Assembly (NCBI GenBank): GCA_963210315.1
Contig: OY723308.1
Span: 434,001-498,000, forward strand
Source: Rhynchopus euleeides
Taxonomy: Eukaryota > Euglenozoa > Diplonemea > Diplonemida > Diplonemidae
DNA length: 64,000 nt
Direction: 5' to 3'
Shown in pieces: positions 52,066-63,225 of this stretch. Below the pieces are notes generated by a model. That model ran no database searches and was not told where the DNA came from. It saw nothing but the letters and a program-made list of their open reading frames with translations. The translations under genes were made by a program, and so were the position numbers. The first letter of the stretch is position 1, and every line of letters begins with the position of its first letter.

Positions 52066-54805
52066 GCAGCGCTGCGCTGATGTCACCTCTGAATTCGCGG
52101 AGTGCACCGGTATCCACCCCAATCACGGTAAATGCCGTGCGTTCGCAACTGGCACCCAGCGCGTCCAAGTCATGCTGCCCACGACGAACGGACGCAGGCG
52201 TGTGAAGAAATGCATCTCCTTCGACTGCCTCGGAGCTATGGTACATGTAGGTCGGGCCCCTCGGCGACGACGGACCCGTGTTAAATCTGGCTTGTCGGGC
52301 CGCATCTGGGGGCGCATGTGCAAAGCCCGAGAAGTAGCACGCCTCCTGAAGAAGCTTCCAATTCCTCTCACTGCGAAAGAGCGCTTCCTCGTAGCAACGG
52401 CGGTGGCTCAGGCATATTATGGCTGTGCCATCACTCCGCTGTCCCCCGCACTGCTCCGTGACCTTGCCTCTGCGCTCGCCGGGGCGCTGTGGACAGGAGT
52501 TTCCCGCCGCGCGGTGGAAGCGGTGTTTCATGTCTTATCTCGGGGACATCTCATCGACCCGGCGATCGCCCCAGCATACCGCCGCATCTGCACATGGATA
52601 CAACAAGCCGCGAAGTGGGCCCACGTGAGAGAAATGTCGGAGACCGCATGGGAGGCCCGCGACTCTCTCGGGGATGACACCATGGGCCCTTTCACCCTGC
52701 TCTGCGAGGCCCTAAATCTGGCGGGATGGACCTGGTCTGCCCCAACAACGCTGTCGTACTCCGATTCGGAGGGAATTGCTTGCGAGGTTGAGGTAGTAGG
52801 CGTGTTCGGCGAGAAGGCGCGGTGGGAAAAACTACGCCACGACCTCCGCTTCTCCCTCCGCCTTGCGCAGCTCAACAAACTGCAGTTGCGCCGACCTGCC
52901 TTTGCGGGCGTAGCTCAGGGGATTGACGGGCTCAGCACGAGATCTCTCCTCCTCGACGATACCGCTAACCTCACTGGGTACCAGCGGGGTCTGCTGCGTG
53001 CAGTGCTTACAGGTGCAGTGACCACAACAGGCCGGTCTGGGATTGCGCGCACGTCGTGCCCGTACTGTGACTCGGATACGGCCGAAACCGTCGAGCACAT
53101 GTGGTGGGAATGCAGCAGATGGGATGACGTGCGGAGGCAGCATACCATAACTGCGGCATCTCCCTTGTGGCCGCCCTGCCTGCGCATCAACGGCATCATG
53201 CCCCTGCCACCCCGCTGCCCGGAGGAGGCCACCTGGTCCGAAGTGCCCTCATGCCCGATGGAGCGCCGCGATATCACAAGGCGCCTACACCTGTACTTCC
53301 TCGAGGTACTACGCTGCAGGCAGGTGCATGATGGCATCGCGCTCACCACCGGCACCAAGTTTACTTCGGGAACGTATATTTGGGAACCACCAACGGTTAC
53401 GGAGCCCCACATTCTCCGCTTACCTTCACCGCTCGATGTAGGAGCGGCATGGGTCTTTGGTCACGCCATGCTGCAGGCGTTCACGGCCTGGCTGTCTCAA
53501 CTCTCCTGGAGTGTAAAGCGCGAGCCCATCACGTTTGCGGAACTTGCGATTGATTTCGAGCTCTTCGCCGGGCTGACCCTGCCCCTTGCTGGAACAATTC
53601 CCCCCCCTGGACAAGCGTTCACACCATCCGGATCGTCCCCCGCAGCTGATATCATCGATGAGGAAGACGCCACCCTCTTTTTCGATGGGGGTGCGAGGAT
53701 GAACGGCACGCCGTATGCAGTGTCGGGGGCGGGAGCCGTCCTGTACGAGGGGGGTGAGAAGCTCGCGGAGTGCGCGATACCTCTTCCCCGCGTCAGGGCC
53801 AACAACGTTGCAGAGTTTGCAGCGCTCTACGTAGGCCTGCAGTTGCTGAAATCCTGTCGCGTCGAAGGCGATGTCCTTGTCTGTGGTGACAGCAAGACGG
53901 TCATCGACATCGTCTCTGGTGTGAAGCGGCCGCGGGCGAACCTGGAGCCGCATTACTCCAGGGTGAGACGACTCATCGCCGAAATGCCAAACCTGTCTTT
54001 ACAGTTTGAGCATGTCCGGCGTGAGAATAACACCGATGCGGACGGCCTGTCGAACCAGGCAATGGATGAAGCGGCGTTGATCCTGCAGGCGGAATCCGGC
54101 AGCCGCTGCCCACGCGATGAGCACGCGGCTTACAACGCAAGCCTGCTGGGGAAGGCGGTATCCCTCAGACGGCTTGGAACCGCCCTCACGAAGGCCCTCG
54201 GCCATCCTGTATGGCCGTGTCACTGTGCGAAGGTAACTCCCCTCACAGCTCTGGGGGGTGGTGTCCTCCCTGGTCTCGTGTGTAGACCAAAGCTCTCCCC
54301 GTTAACTCTTAATGTCGTACGTGAATTGGAAGGGTATTTCCGTACTCCGGCTTCCAATGACAATGTAATTTCTCTGTACTTTCCCCAAGATGCCTCCTGG
54401 ATTGCAGGCTTCTTGCCGCAGCGCTTCTACCCTGCGGACTGGCAGTCAGCGGCCTGCTGGGGGTCTGCTCCCGCAGCTCCCACAGTTGGCTCGCTATACT
54501 CACCGGCGCCTGGAGAACCCCCGATCCCTGTGCCTGCTGGTGTCGCTCGTGCAACAAATGGCAAAAGGCTAGTGTGCCCTGTACACAACAAACCGCGGTG
54601 TGTGCCTTGTAAAAAGGCCCGGACCCGACCATCTGTCTGCTGTGAGCGCCACCATAGGCCCGGGGACGGTCTCTCTCCAGAGGCTCAATTCTGTACTCTT
54701 CACAATCTCACACGTTGTGGTAACTGTGTAGCCTCCCATGAGACGGTACTGGCCTGCTGTCGCAAACACCACCCGACTCGGTCGGGTGGCGGTGCTGTGA
54801 CCTAG
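52004..54805 (+). pseudogene. Retrotransposon pol C-terminal part: RT end, zinc finger, RNase H
   Basis: The open frame lacks its own start. ETLQRCADVTSEFAECTGIH then NHGKCRAF matches the stretch after the catalytic DD in non-LTR reverse transcriptases; the thumb-like region follows. CPYCDSDTAETVEHMWWEC is the zinc-binding motif common before RNase H. RNase H shows LFFDGGAR, NNVAEFAALYVGLQ, CGDSKTVIDI and NNTDADGLSNQAMD, giving the D-E-D-D set. The last 120 residues have Cys/His pairs (CPVHNKPRCVPCKK, CTLHNLTRCGNC). It is a truncated pol gene of a defective copy. Confidence 0.7.
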
Positions 54806-54866
54806 TCATGGCACCGGCGTGGCCAGTACCCTATCAAGAGTACGCTACGCAAACTCTGGTTTCAAA

Positions 54867-55112
54867 ACACACACACACACATACGTATCCACCACCCCCT
54901 CTCCCTCCCCGAGCCTGCCATCTTGTGTCTTCAACTCTTGACAAAAAAACCGCGTTTTTTGTAACATGGTCCCTCCCCCCCCCCCTGCATTTCCCTTCCC
55001 CGAGTCTTCCAAGGTCCCCTCCCCATTTGCCTTTTATGTATACACCGCAATCCATACCACAGCCACATACCCACGCCTCCTTTCACCCCCCACCCCCAAA
55101 CCATCCACACCC
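54867..55112. other. Microsatellite end and short intergenic
   Basis: (AC)n at 54867-54882, then pyrimidine-rich DNA up to the PARN stop; no gene. Confidence 0.6.
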
Positions 55113-57584
55113 TCAGCGTTTCTTTGTGCCGGGGACACCTTGCGCCGCATCCTCGGCAACACGCTTGGTGCCCCGCCTGCGGGGCACCGGCGGTGTGTTG
55201 ATGAGCTGTTCCAACGTACAGCGGGGCGGCGGCGCGGTGCCTGCAGCGGCGCCTGCAGCTGCACCCGGCACGGCAGGGCTTGGCGAATCCTCCTCCCCGT
55301 TCATCGCGGTATCCGCTGCCACCGCCGCTGCAGCGGCAGAAGCTGCCGCAGCGCCTGCCGCTTCACTGCTGGGGGCTGCGCTGCTGACACCCTGCCCTGC
55401 GGGCTTTGCCGACGCAGCAGCAGCTGCTGCTGCCGTTGTCGCCACCGCCACCACCTGGGCTGCAGCCCCGCTGCCCCCTGCAACCGGCGCCGGCGCCGGC
55501 ACCGCCGCCTTTGCCGCGGACGGCTTCGACGGAGGTGACTTCGGCTTGCTCGCCGCAGCAGCGGCCTTCTGCCTCTCTGCAGTAGCGAGCTCCTGCTTCA
55601 GCTTCTTATACTCCGTCTGCCTGCTGAGGCCTGCTGCGGCTGCTGCCGTGGGGGACTTCGACAGAGTCCTCGGGACAGGCTTGGGCGTCACGACGGGCGA
55701 CACATGCAGCGGCTGCAGCGCGTGCGAGAGGATGCGGTACAGCTCCACGGGGGGGACATCCCGGCGGAACAGCACCACCACCGCACGCCGCTTGAAGTCC
55801 ACCCAGTAGAGCTCGGCGAACTGATCCACCTTGCGCAGGTCAGACTGCAGGCGGGTGGAGTCGATCACAGAGCTGCCGTCTGCCCGGGGGGGATCCACGG
55901 TGAAGGTCGTTGCATGGCTCTCATCCATGGTGGGCAGCGCACCGGATGTGTCCAGGTGGTATGGTGCTGCAAAGATGTACAGCTTGTTGAGAAATGCGAG
56001 GGACTGCGGGGTGCCCGACTCGGGGGGTGTGGCACGCTTGCCGCCGCCGAGCTTCCGGGCACCCGTGTGGTTGTCGGTGAGGAACTTTGCGTTGGGCTGC
56101 GCAGAGTCGCCGTACATCAGGGTAAATATCCCTAGGAACACAGCACCTGTCATATACGCATCGTATCCCGCGTCGTGCTCCTTAGGGGCGAACTGCGGTA
56201 TGCTGTCCTGGATGAGAGGGAAGAGCAGCTTGTACAGCTCGTGGAGGTGCATCTTGCAGAAGACATTGCCGAGGTCCTCGTTCTCCGTCAGCTGGCGCTG
56301 CATCTCCTTGCAGACGTTCTCCCTGATGACCCCCATGATCTCAGACTTCTTGTCGAGAAGCTCGGAGAGCTCGTCGGCCCTCCGGCGTGTGGGGGATTTG
56401 ATCCCCGCCTGCGGGTCATCCGCGGTGCTGCCTTCGCCTGCAGGCTGCGTGTCGGGGTTCGGTGACACGGCAGGGGGTGGTGTCTGGCGCTCGCTGCGGA
56501 TTTTCCGCTGCCGCTCCTTCTCCGCCAGCTCTGCCTTCAGCTTCTCAAGCTTCCGCTGCCGCATCCCGACCGCCTCCCGCTCGAACAGGTTGGACAGGTC
56601 ACGCGGATACCACGAAAGCACATGCTTTGTGTCCACAAGCACCTTCACCTTGCTATTAATATCCCGGAAAACCTCCTTCAGATCCTTATGCAACGGCGCC
56701 TCCAGCTGGTGCCACAGATATCTGTTGGTGGTGGTGGTGGTGGTGGTGTGCAGAGGGTAGCGGTGGGTTCGAATGTCACTCCCAACCCAACCCCCCTCCC
56801 CCTTTTCCCGCTGATTTTTTTTGTTGGCATACAGCATGTCGAGGAAGCACTGGTGGCCGATGAGGGGCTTCCCCGAGAATATGAGGGCGTCCCAGATCTC
56901 GAGGAACCCCTTGCCGGCGTCGAGGTCTTTGGAGGAGGCGTAGGTCGCGTTGCCCCTGCCCCGCAGCTTCTCTCGCTCCATCTGATACTGCTGGCGCGAC
57001 ATGAAGGGGATACCCTCGTTGATCCAGCGGTTGAAGTTGAAGGCGTGGTCTCCGAGAAATTTCAGGGAGGAGCCCATGCAGGAGAATTTGATGTCGTGCT
57101 CCACTTTCACGTTCCCAGAGCTGCCTTGTCCGTGGCCTGTCCACGGGCGTGGGGAGAGGTAGAAGCTGTAACAACGGATGTCGTAGGATTTGGACTCTTC
57201 GTTGAAGATAAAGCATGACAGGCCGACCTGTGCGATGAGAAACTCTTGCCGCCGCGTGCCGGTCTGATGCTGCGCGTGGGTATCCGCCGGTGATCGTTTG
57301 GTCCCACAGTGGTGGCAGAAATTCGCCCCCTCGAGCTGATCCATGCCGCAGGCGCTGCACTTCCCCATCAAAAACCCCCCTCCAAACATCGTCTGCCGGA
57401 GCTGCGCATATCTGTTCTTCGCGGTGAGCAGAACGTTAACTCCCTGCTGCCGCTCGCGGTGCAACCCAGTAAACTCGCAGTCGAACGCAACAAACATCGC
57501 CTTTCGTAATGACGAAAAGACTTGGGATTTAACTTGCTGGAAGTTCGTTTGGTCCACCTCGGTGATCGTCGCCTTGCGCGCCAT
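55113..57584 (-). CDS. PARN: PARN-type poly(A)-specific ribonuclease (DEDDh, CAF1 superfamily), two exons
   Basis: It shortens poly(A) tails of mRNA and trims small RNAs. Exons are 56833-57584 and 55113-56721; the 111-base intron (GTATG...CAG) joins FLDML to YLWHQLEAPL, matching the family's continuous sequence, and gives 786 residues. The intron is a multiple of three without a stop, so the unspliced frame is also open. Exo I is FVAFDCEFTGL near residue 32, GHQCFLDML holds the next Asp and EHDAGYDAYMTGAVF the His/Asp motif III. A four-Cys/His ribbon (KCSACGMD...FCHHCGTK) lies between exo I and II, unusual for PARN. After about residue 640 the tail is Ala/Pro/Lys-rich and ends KKR. Confidence 0.9.
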   Translation of the reverse strand: MARKATITEVDQTNFQQVKSQVFSSLRKAMFVAFDCEFTGLHRERQQGVNVLLTAKNRYAQLRQTMFGGGFLMGKCSACGMDQLEGANFCHHCGTKRSPADTHAQHQTGTRRQEFLIAQVGLSCFIFNEESKSYDIRCYSFYLSPRPWTGHGQGSSGNVKVEHDIKFSCMGSSLKFLGDHAFNFNRWINEGIPFMSRQQYQMEREKLRGRGNATYASSKDLDAGKGFLEIWDALIFSGKPLIGHQCFLDMLYANKKNQREKGEGGWVGSDIRTHRYPLHTTTTTTTNRYLWHQLEAPLHKDLKEVFRDINSKVKVLVDTKHVLSWYPRDLSNLFEREAVGMRQRKLEKLKAELAEKERQRKIRSERQTPPPAVSPNPDTQPAGEGSTADDPQAGIKSPTRRRADELSELLDKKSEIMGVIRENVCKEMQRQLTENEDLGNVFCKMHLHELYKLLFPLIQDSIPQFAPKEHDAGYDAYMTGAVFLGIFTLMYGDSAQPNAKFLTDNHTGARKLGGGKRATPPESGTPQSLAFLNKLYIFAAPYHLDTSGALPTMDESHATTFTVDPPRADGSSVIDSTRLQSDLRKVDQFAELYWVDFKRRAVVVLFRRDVPPVELYRILSHALQPLHVSPVVTPKPVPRTLSKSPTAAAAAGLSRQTEYKKLKQELATAERQKAAAAASKPKSPPSKPSAAKAAVPAPAPVAGGSGAAAQVVAVATTAAAAAAASAKPAGQGVSSAAPSSEAAGAAAASAAAAAVAADTAMNGEEDSPSPAVPGAAAGAAAGTAPPPRCTLEQLINTPPVPRRRGTKRVAEDAAQGVPGTKKR

Positions 57585-59669
57585 TGTTGCGGGAAGGAGA
57601 GGGGGCGGGGGGGGGGGGGGGGTGGGGGGAGAAACGCCGAGGATAACCCCCAACGAAAGAAGAGAAGAAGGGGGGGGGGGGGGGTGGGGTGGCGGAAGGA
57701 CGATGTGAGAGTCAGAGGGAGGAGGATGCCTGGTCAGAGCTGAGCCCGATCCCCCCCCCCCTTGCCTCTACCCACCCCACCCCCCAGTGGGATCAGCTAT
57801 ACTGCGCCAGCTTTGCTGCGGAAAAAAAAGAAGTTCTGCGAGAACGTATGACACAGGTGGGGGGGGGGGGGGGGGACACCTCCCCACTAACCTCCTCCCG
57901 CCTTTCCCCCCCCCCCACCACAGCACACCGTTCCCCCAATGTACAGGAGGTGCAGCGTGGCAGAACGTATATAGGTCACCGATGATCCACTTGAGAGACA
58001 ATAAGAAAAAAGCAGAGAGCGGGGGGGTGAGGGGGAGGGGGGGGGGCACCGAAGAATATGTGTGTGTGTGTGTGTGTGGATGTGCCCTGGGTTTCTGCAC
58101 TGCCAAAAAGGGAGGAAGGAGGAGGCGTACGGTAGGGGAGGGTGGATGGGGGGGGGGGGTGGGAGTAGTGATATGGAGGGAGGGGAAGGGGTGGGTGACG
58201 GTAGGCAAGTGAAGTTGATGAGGACGATGCCAAGAACGCTAACCCAAACTGCAAACGAAGTGAAAAGGCGTATCGTTCGTCGTATCTCGTGGGCTTTCTG
58301 TCGACGATGCGGGGTCCGCTAACCCAACACAGCAAAACGCAACGAAGTGAAGTGAAACGAATAAAAAGGCAGGCGCGGGGAGGGGAGGGAGGGGGGAGGA
58401 GGGGGGTCCAGGTGTGAGTGAGTGAGAAGAAAGGTGCAGAGGTAGCCTGCTTCTCCCCTCGCTGACTCGCTGACTGACGAGCTGGCTGTGACTGGTTCTG
58501 TTGCCCTAATGTTAGGCTTCTTTTGACCCCCCCCCCTGCATGCATCAGATCCAGCACTGCAGAAGGCCTAAAGAGAGCACCTTCCATATCTAAGGACGGT
58601 ATTGCCCTTCATCCGTTTCATCCCCCGCGCGCCCCCCCCTTCCCGGCCTGCCAGCTCCAGCCACGCACCCCAAAAGGCAGAAATCCCCCTTGCGCATCGA
58701 CAGGCGGTGTTGGCAGTTTCACGCCACAACACCTTACAAAATTCTGCTGTTTTTTTCTGCAAATCTGCTGAACCGATCCCCACCGATCTCCCCCCCCTGA
58801 CACCCTTGCTGCAGCCCAGGGCCCAGGGGAGAGGGGAGAGGGGGCCGCATTGGAAGTTTATTGCAAAGCAGCTCACCCCTCCCTCTCCCGCCCTGGCCTT
58901 CCCTGCTCCCACATCGACCACCAGGAGGGTCGGACGGCAGCCGCCTCATGAAGAAGATCGGCGGAGGGGTGCCAACCCACACCACGTTCACCAGTGTGGT
59001 GTGTGGGGTTGGGGGGGGGGGTTGGCGTTCAGCTTGCCCACATAGCGTGCCCTCTCACAGGAGGGGAGACGTGGGTGAGTTGTCTCTTGTGGTGGCCGTT
59101 GTGGTTGAATTGGACATATCCAGCATCCTATTCATTCAGGCATTCAAACCGAACTCCGCTTGGTCGAGGAGGAGGGGGTGTGTGGTGACCAAATTTTTAG
59201 GCGGTGTCTGCCCTGAACGGGCCGCAGCACCTCCCTCCAATATTTGTGTGTGTGTGTTGATCACTATTGAAGTTGGGTTAACCCTGCACGGGTCCTAGCC
59301 CACCCCTGTGCGTGTGTGTGTGTGCTGTCTGCATGACACATGCCGTACCACACAGAGGGGTGTGGTTTTGGTTGGGTTGCAGGTGTGAGGGTTCAGGTGT
59401 ATGAGAGTCAATGGGTGATGCACAACACACAAGCATACACAAGCGGCGCGTGTCCTGCCCCCCCCCCACAGTGCTGTTGCACTGTGCGGAAATGCCTTGG
59501 CGATGCGGCGTGCCGTGGTGGCGTGGCTGCGGTTGCGGGATGAACGGGCGACCCGACCCCACCCCACACCCCAGCCCCCACACATCACACATCCCTACAC
59601 ACAGCTCGGCGATCCGAGGGGCAGGAGAGTCCTGGGCTGTGGCGGTGCCAGCCAAGTCGCTGCGGGGAT
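57585..59669. other. Intergenic
   Basis: No gene is seen. TATATAG lies at about 57967-57973 (CTATATA in PARN orientation, about 385 bases upstream). C/G runs (57606-57620, 57672-57684, 58151-58160) and the second GT-flanked hairpin unit are present. Confidence 0.55.
59244..59325. repeat. Hairpin unit flanked by (GT)n, copy 2
   Basis: The same core as 14107-14200 (GTTGATCACT, GGGTTAACCCTGCACGGG, TCCTAGCCCACCC) in the same orientation relative to TG tracts on both sides. The inner stem ACCC/GGGT and loop TGCAC are identical. Confidence 0.7.
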
Positions 59670-62441
59670 CTACTTCGTCCCATTGCCGTCCTGCTGGTAG
59701 GCAGGCATCTTCTTCACCATCTTCTTCAGCGTCTTGTGGATCTCGCTCTCTGGTGCAAGGCCCGAATGCTGTGAGGGGGGGATGGGTGTGGAGAGAGCAG
59801 CACGGAGGGGCGCAGGAAAGCCAAGCCGGGGAATACATCAAAGGTGTCAGGATCAAAGGAGTCAGAGAGAGAGGGGAGGATCGCCTGCCCTCCACCCTTT
59901 TGCTGCAGGCAGTGTTCCGAGATAGTAGTGGCTGCGGTGTGGTTCAGAGAAGGAAACGGCCAACGGGAGTGAGTCTCCGCTGCCCTGGACCAAAGAGGGC
60001 ATTTCCTGGCTGAATTTGCCTGAAAATACACACTTTGGCGATAGCAACGATCTCCCCTCGATGTTCTCTCTGAGCCACACCGTAGAACTGGAGCCTGGAA
60101 CTGCCTCAGGAACACGGCAGCCGAGTCACGGTTTTGACCAGGGGGTGGTCCTAACCCTGACTCAGGACAGGCCACCGTAAACCAAACCTCAGGAAAAAAC
60201 ACATGACTTAGGGGATCATACCGCAAGATCCTCCTGCCTGCGCATCTTCTGCTGCTGCCACTGCGGGTCCATGGTGCTTCGCCTGTGTTGCGCAGCGAAC
60301 GCGGGGCGGGTGTGGGAGGGGGGCCGCAGACGGGGCGAGAGCGAGGGGGGGAGGGGGGCCGAGCGCTGGCCCTCGGCACATACCGCATGTGCTCCTCAGC
60401 CTGGTCGATGGAGATCTCCTGCCCGGTGTGATCCAGGACGGTGGCCTTCCTCTTCCGGTCCGGGTTGGTTGTGTCTGTGGCAGGGGGCAGGGGGGAGAGG
60501 TGGGGTTTTGGTCGGTGTGGGAGGGGACGGGAGGGGGAGGGCCGTTGCGCACACACACACACCCCCCCCCCACACCCCCCATGAATACAGCCTTTCTCTA
60601 AAATGCGAGCAGGAAAAAGGATGCCAAAAACAAACACCCCCCCTCCCCCCCGCCCAGTGCTCTCGCTGGTCGCCACGATCTGACAAACGGCATGGCGAAT
60701 TTTGAGATCGAAAAAAAGAGGGGGAAAAAAATTTCCGCAGGCGCTTCGCGCCTGCGGCGTCGATCACGTGACACTGAGTGGACATCATATAACCTGCCCC
60801 ACACTGATGTGGGCTTCATCGTCCGGCAGACATCGTGTGCCGCAGCCATGCAGTGCATGGACGGTGGTGAGAGACTCATGCGGCAGGCAGTTCCTTAGCC
60901 TCATCTTGAGGACCTTCTGAAGGTTTCAAACAGGGGGGTCTGGGGGGCAGAGCCCCCCAGCCGCCGGAGGCCACGGTAGTGAGCATCTGTTCATTGTGGG
61001 CGCACAGTTTCTATATTGTATCCATAGTCGTAGGGCTGAACGCACGTTCAGCCACCGAGGGCTCAGGGAGTTCGCGATGTGTTGCACCGACTACACAGCA
61101 CTGGGTATTGCACCCATCTCCCGAGGAGAAATATGGGAGACCGTCCTTTTCCGGGCTCCACCAGCAATTTTGGCCCCTGTGAGGACAATACACTCCTTCA
61201 AGTGCGGAGAAATCCGCCATGTGAAAAAAAACCCGGGAGGAAAAAAAAGGCGAAATTCGCCACGCAAAAAAGTGCCGTGGAAAAAAAAGGCGAAAAAAAC
61301 CACTTTTTCGCCACCGCGAGAGCACTGCCCCCGCCCTCCCTTTTCTACGATCCATACCTCTGACATAACCCTCGCGCACCTGGGCTGACACATCCTCGCT
61401 GTCATCCAACACTGTCACAATCGCTGTTGCCTTCTTCACCGTCGGGGCAGGCGCACCAGGCACACCCGGGGGCGGGGGCGGTGCCCTTGCCGCAGGCGGT
61501 GGTGGCCGCGACGGCGGTGCAGGCGGCTGATGCGCGGGAGGCAGTGGAGGCGCGCCACTGGGCATCCCTGTGCTGGGGAGGGGCGGCGGCACCGACGGCA
61601 CCGGGGGGAGCGGCGCGACGGGGGCGACGGGCACCGGGGGGAGCGCCGTCGGGACCGGGGGTGCCGAATCCGAAAAGTGGATCGTCTCCACCACCACAAA
61701 GTCCTGCCAGTCGATCATATGGAACAGGTTCCGCTGGCGCTCGGCCTCCGTCTCGCGGTTTTTCCGCGCCTCGTCGTCCGCACGCCGCCACTCAATCACC
61801 TCCTTCGCCAGGGTCAGCGTCGACATCCAGTCATCCGCCTCCTCCTCCAGCGTCTCCCGCATCCCCTTCGGCGGCTGCAGCACCTTGGTATAGCTTGCAA
61901 GAAACTTCTGATAAATCGGGAAGCGCGGGGAGGACCCCTTCAGGAAGTCAAACTTGCCACCGTGCGCATCCTTATCCTGGGCGATCTGCGACACAATCGC
62001 CTTCCCATGCCTCGCAACCTGAGCTGCGGTGTGCTTGATAATATCCAGATCTAGCGCAGAGATGTTCACATCTGACAGGTTGATAGTGTGGTCCTTCGGG
62101 AGCGGGTTTGCTCTCGCCTTCACTGCCTTCGGTTTTGCCGTGCCGGGCTGGGGCGCCGCAGCCGCAGCTGCATCGGCCTGCGCAGATGGAGCACCCTCTG
62201 GCTGAGCCGTGTCGGTCCCCTCATTCACCTTCACCCTCCAGTCGTCCAGCCTGCTGAGATAGTAGGTGTGGAAAGGGCTGCTGGGGTCAACAAATGTCAG
62301 TTTCTTCGACTCTGCTGCCCGAATATCCGCCTCAGCCCGTGCGCCGTGCCGTGCAACATACTGCGCAGTCTTCTCCACAACATCCGCTATTTCCTTGGGC
62401 GGGTGGATCACCCCATCGATCCCCTTAGGAATGGACGTCAT
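59670..62441 (-). CDS. SF3A1: Splicing factor 3A subunit 1 (SF3a120/Prp21-like), four exons
   Basis: It is part of U2 snRNP, helping it join the branch site. Exons are 61358-62441, 60384-60474, 60222-60282 and 59670-59747 (1,084, 91, 61, 78 bases), phasing to 437 residues. Two SURP modules are visible: IADVVEKTAQYVARHG...FVDPSSPFHTYYLSRL (residues about 15-70) and IIKHTAAQVARHGKAIVSQI...SPRFPIYQKFLASYTKV (about 130-190). A coiled region with the SF3A1-type WQDFVVVETIHF, a Pro/Ala-rich segment, and the conserved HTGQEISIDQAEEHMR then RSTMDPQWQQQKMRRQEDLA follow. The end is short and basic. Metazoan SF3A1 carries a C-terminal ubiquitin-like domain, which is absent here. All donors are GTATG. 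The first intron (883 bases) contains a GC-hairpin repeat. Confidence 0.9.
60928..60990. repeat. GC-hairpin repeat inside SF3A1 intron
   Basis: GGGGGGTCTGGGGGGC, AGAGCCCCCCAGCCGCCGG and AGGCCACGGTAGTGAGCATC form the unit also found at 12705, 12871, 27640, 27808, 35625 and 35790. Its core folds as CTGGGGGGC pairing with GCCCCCCAG. It is single here, paired elsewhere. Confidence 0.8.
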
Positions 62442-63225
62442 CCTGACACCTCTTCAGGCCACCACCCCCCTTCCCCTTCCCTATTCCACCCCCTTTTCAC
62501 CAGAAAAGAAGGGGAGGGGGGACTAAGGTGTGGTCAAGAGAGAGTACGAAATAGAGAGAGAGGAAGGAATTGACCTCCACCCCCCTCCCTCTTTCCCTCT
62601 CAGCTCACACACACCCGCCTGACCACTGCAGCGAGGTGTGGTGTGGGAGTGGAGATTCTTCTGTGCCTGCGAGGTTTTGTTTGTGTATGCAGGAATGGGG
62701 ATATATGGGGGGATATGGGACCTGGAGAGGCAAAAAAATGCCTCTGTGTCCTGCATTATGGTGGGGTGTGTGTGCGGTGAGTATGGAAAAGACCGGGTGG
62801 CAGTCCTGATAAAAGGTGATAAGAGGCTCCAGCTGACATCCCTCATCACTCGAATGGACCCACGGGGGACCGGGGAGGAGGGGGTGGGGACATGATGTGA
62901 GGGTGTATGTGCGAGCTCCCTCTCTGTCTCCACACTCCCTTCGGAGTCACCTGGCTTACAAATCATCAACCACCGAGACACGACACAACTGCGGTGCAGC
63001 GGCTTGGCTTTCGCTGAAGCTCCCAAACAACTTAACACCAGATGAGAATGAAGCCACGCCTCACCGATGTGTGCGCGAAGCCACACGTGCGGTATAACAC
63101 AAGAGACGCCACACCACTACCGAGAGAATTGACCCCACTTCTTGAAAAAAAAGGATGACTGCTTTTGGAACCCTGGCAAGAAGCCCCAAAGCCGTTCACC
63201 TCCCCACACCCCCGCCAACCCCCCC
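62442..63225. other. Intergenic
   Basis: Contains a TATA-like GATATATGG near 62700, about 258 bases upstream of the SF3A1 ATG. No gene is seen. Confidence 0.5.

Larger units (their letters stand above)
49147..54866 (+). mobile_element. Non-LTR retrotransposon remnant inserted in a (CA)n microsatellite
   Basis: The left boundary abuts (CA)n at 49127-49146 and the right boundary abuts (AC)n at 54867-54882, so the element lies within what was one microsatellite. Coding order is OTU-like domain 1, Gln-rich region, in-frame TGA, OTU-like domain 2, deletion/frameshift, end of the reverse transcriptase, zinc-finger, RNase H, Cys/His tail. The main reverse transcriptase palm and any endonuclease are missing, so this is a defective copy. 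The first frame has no clear ATG at the 5' end, consistent with 5' truncation. Confidence 0.7.
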
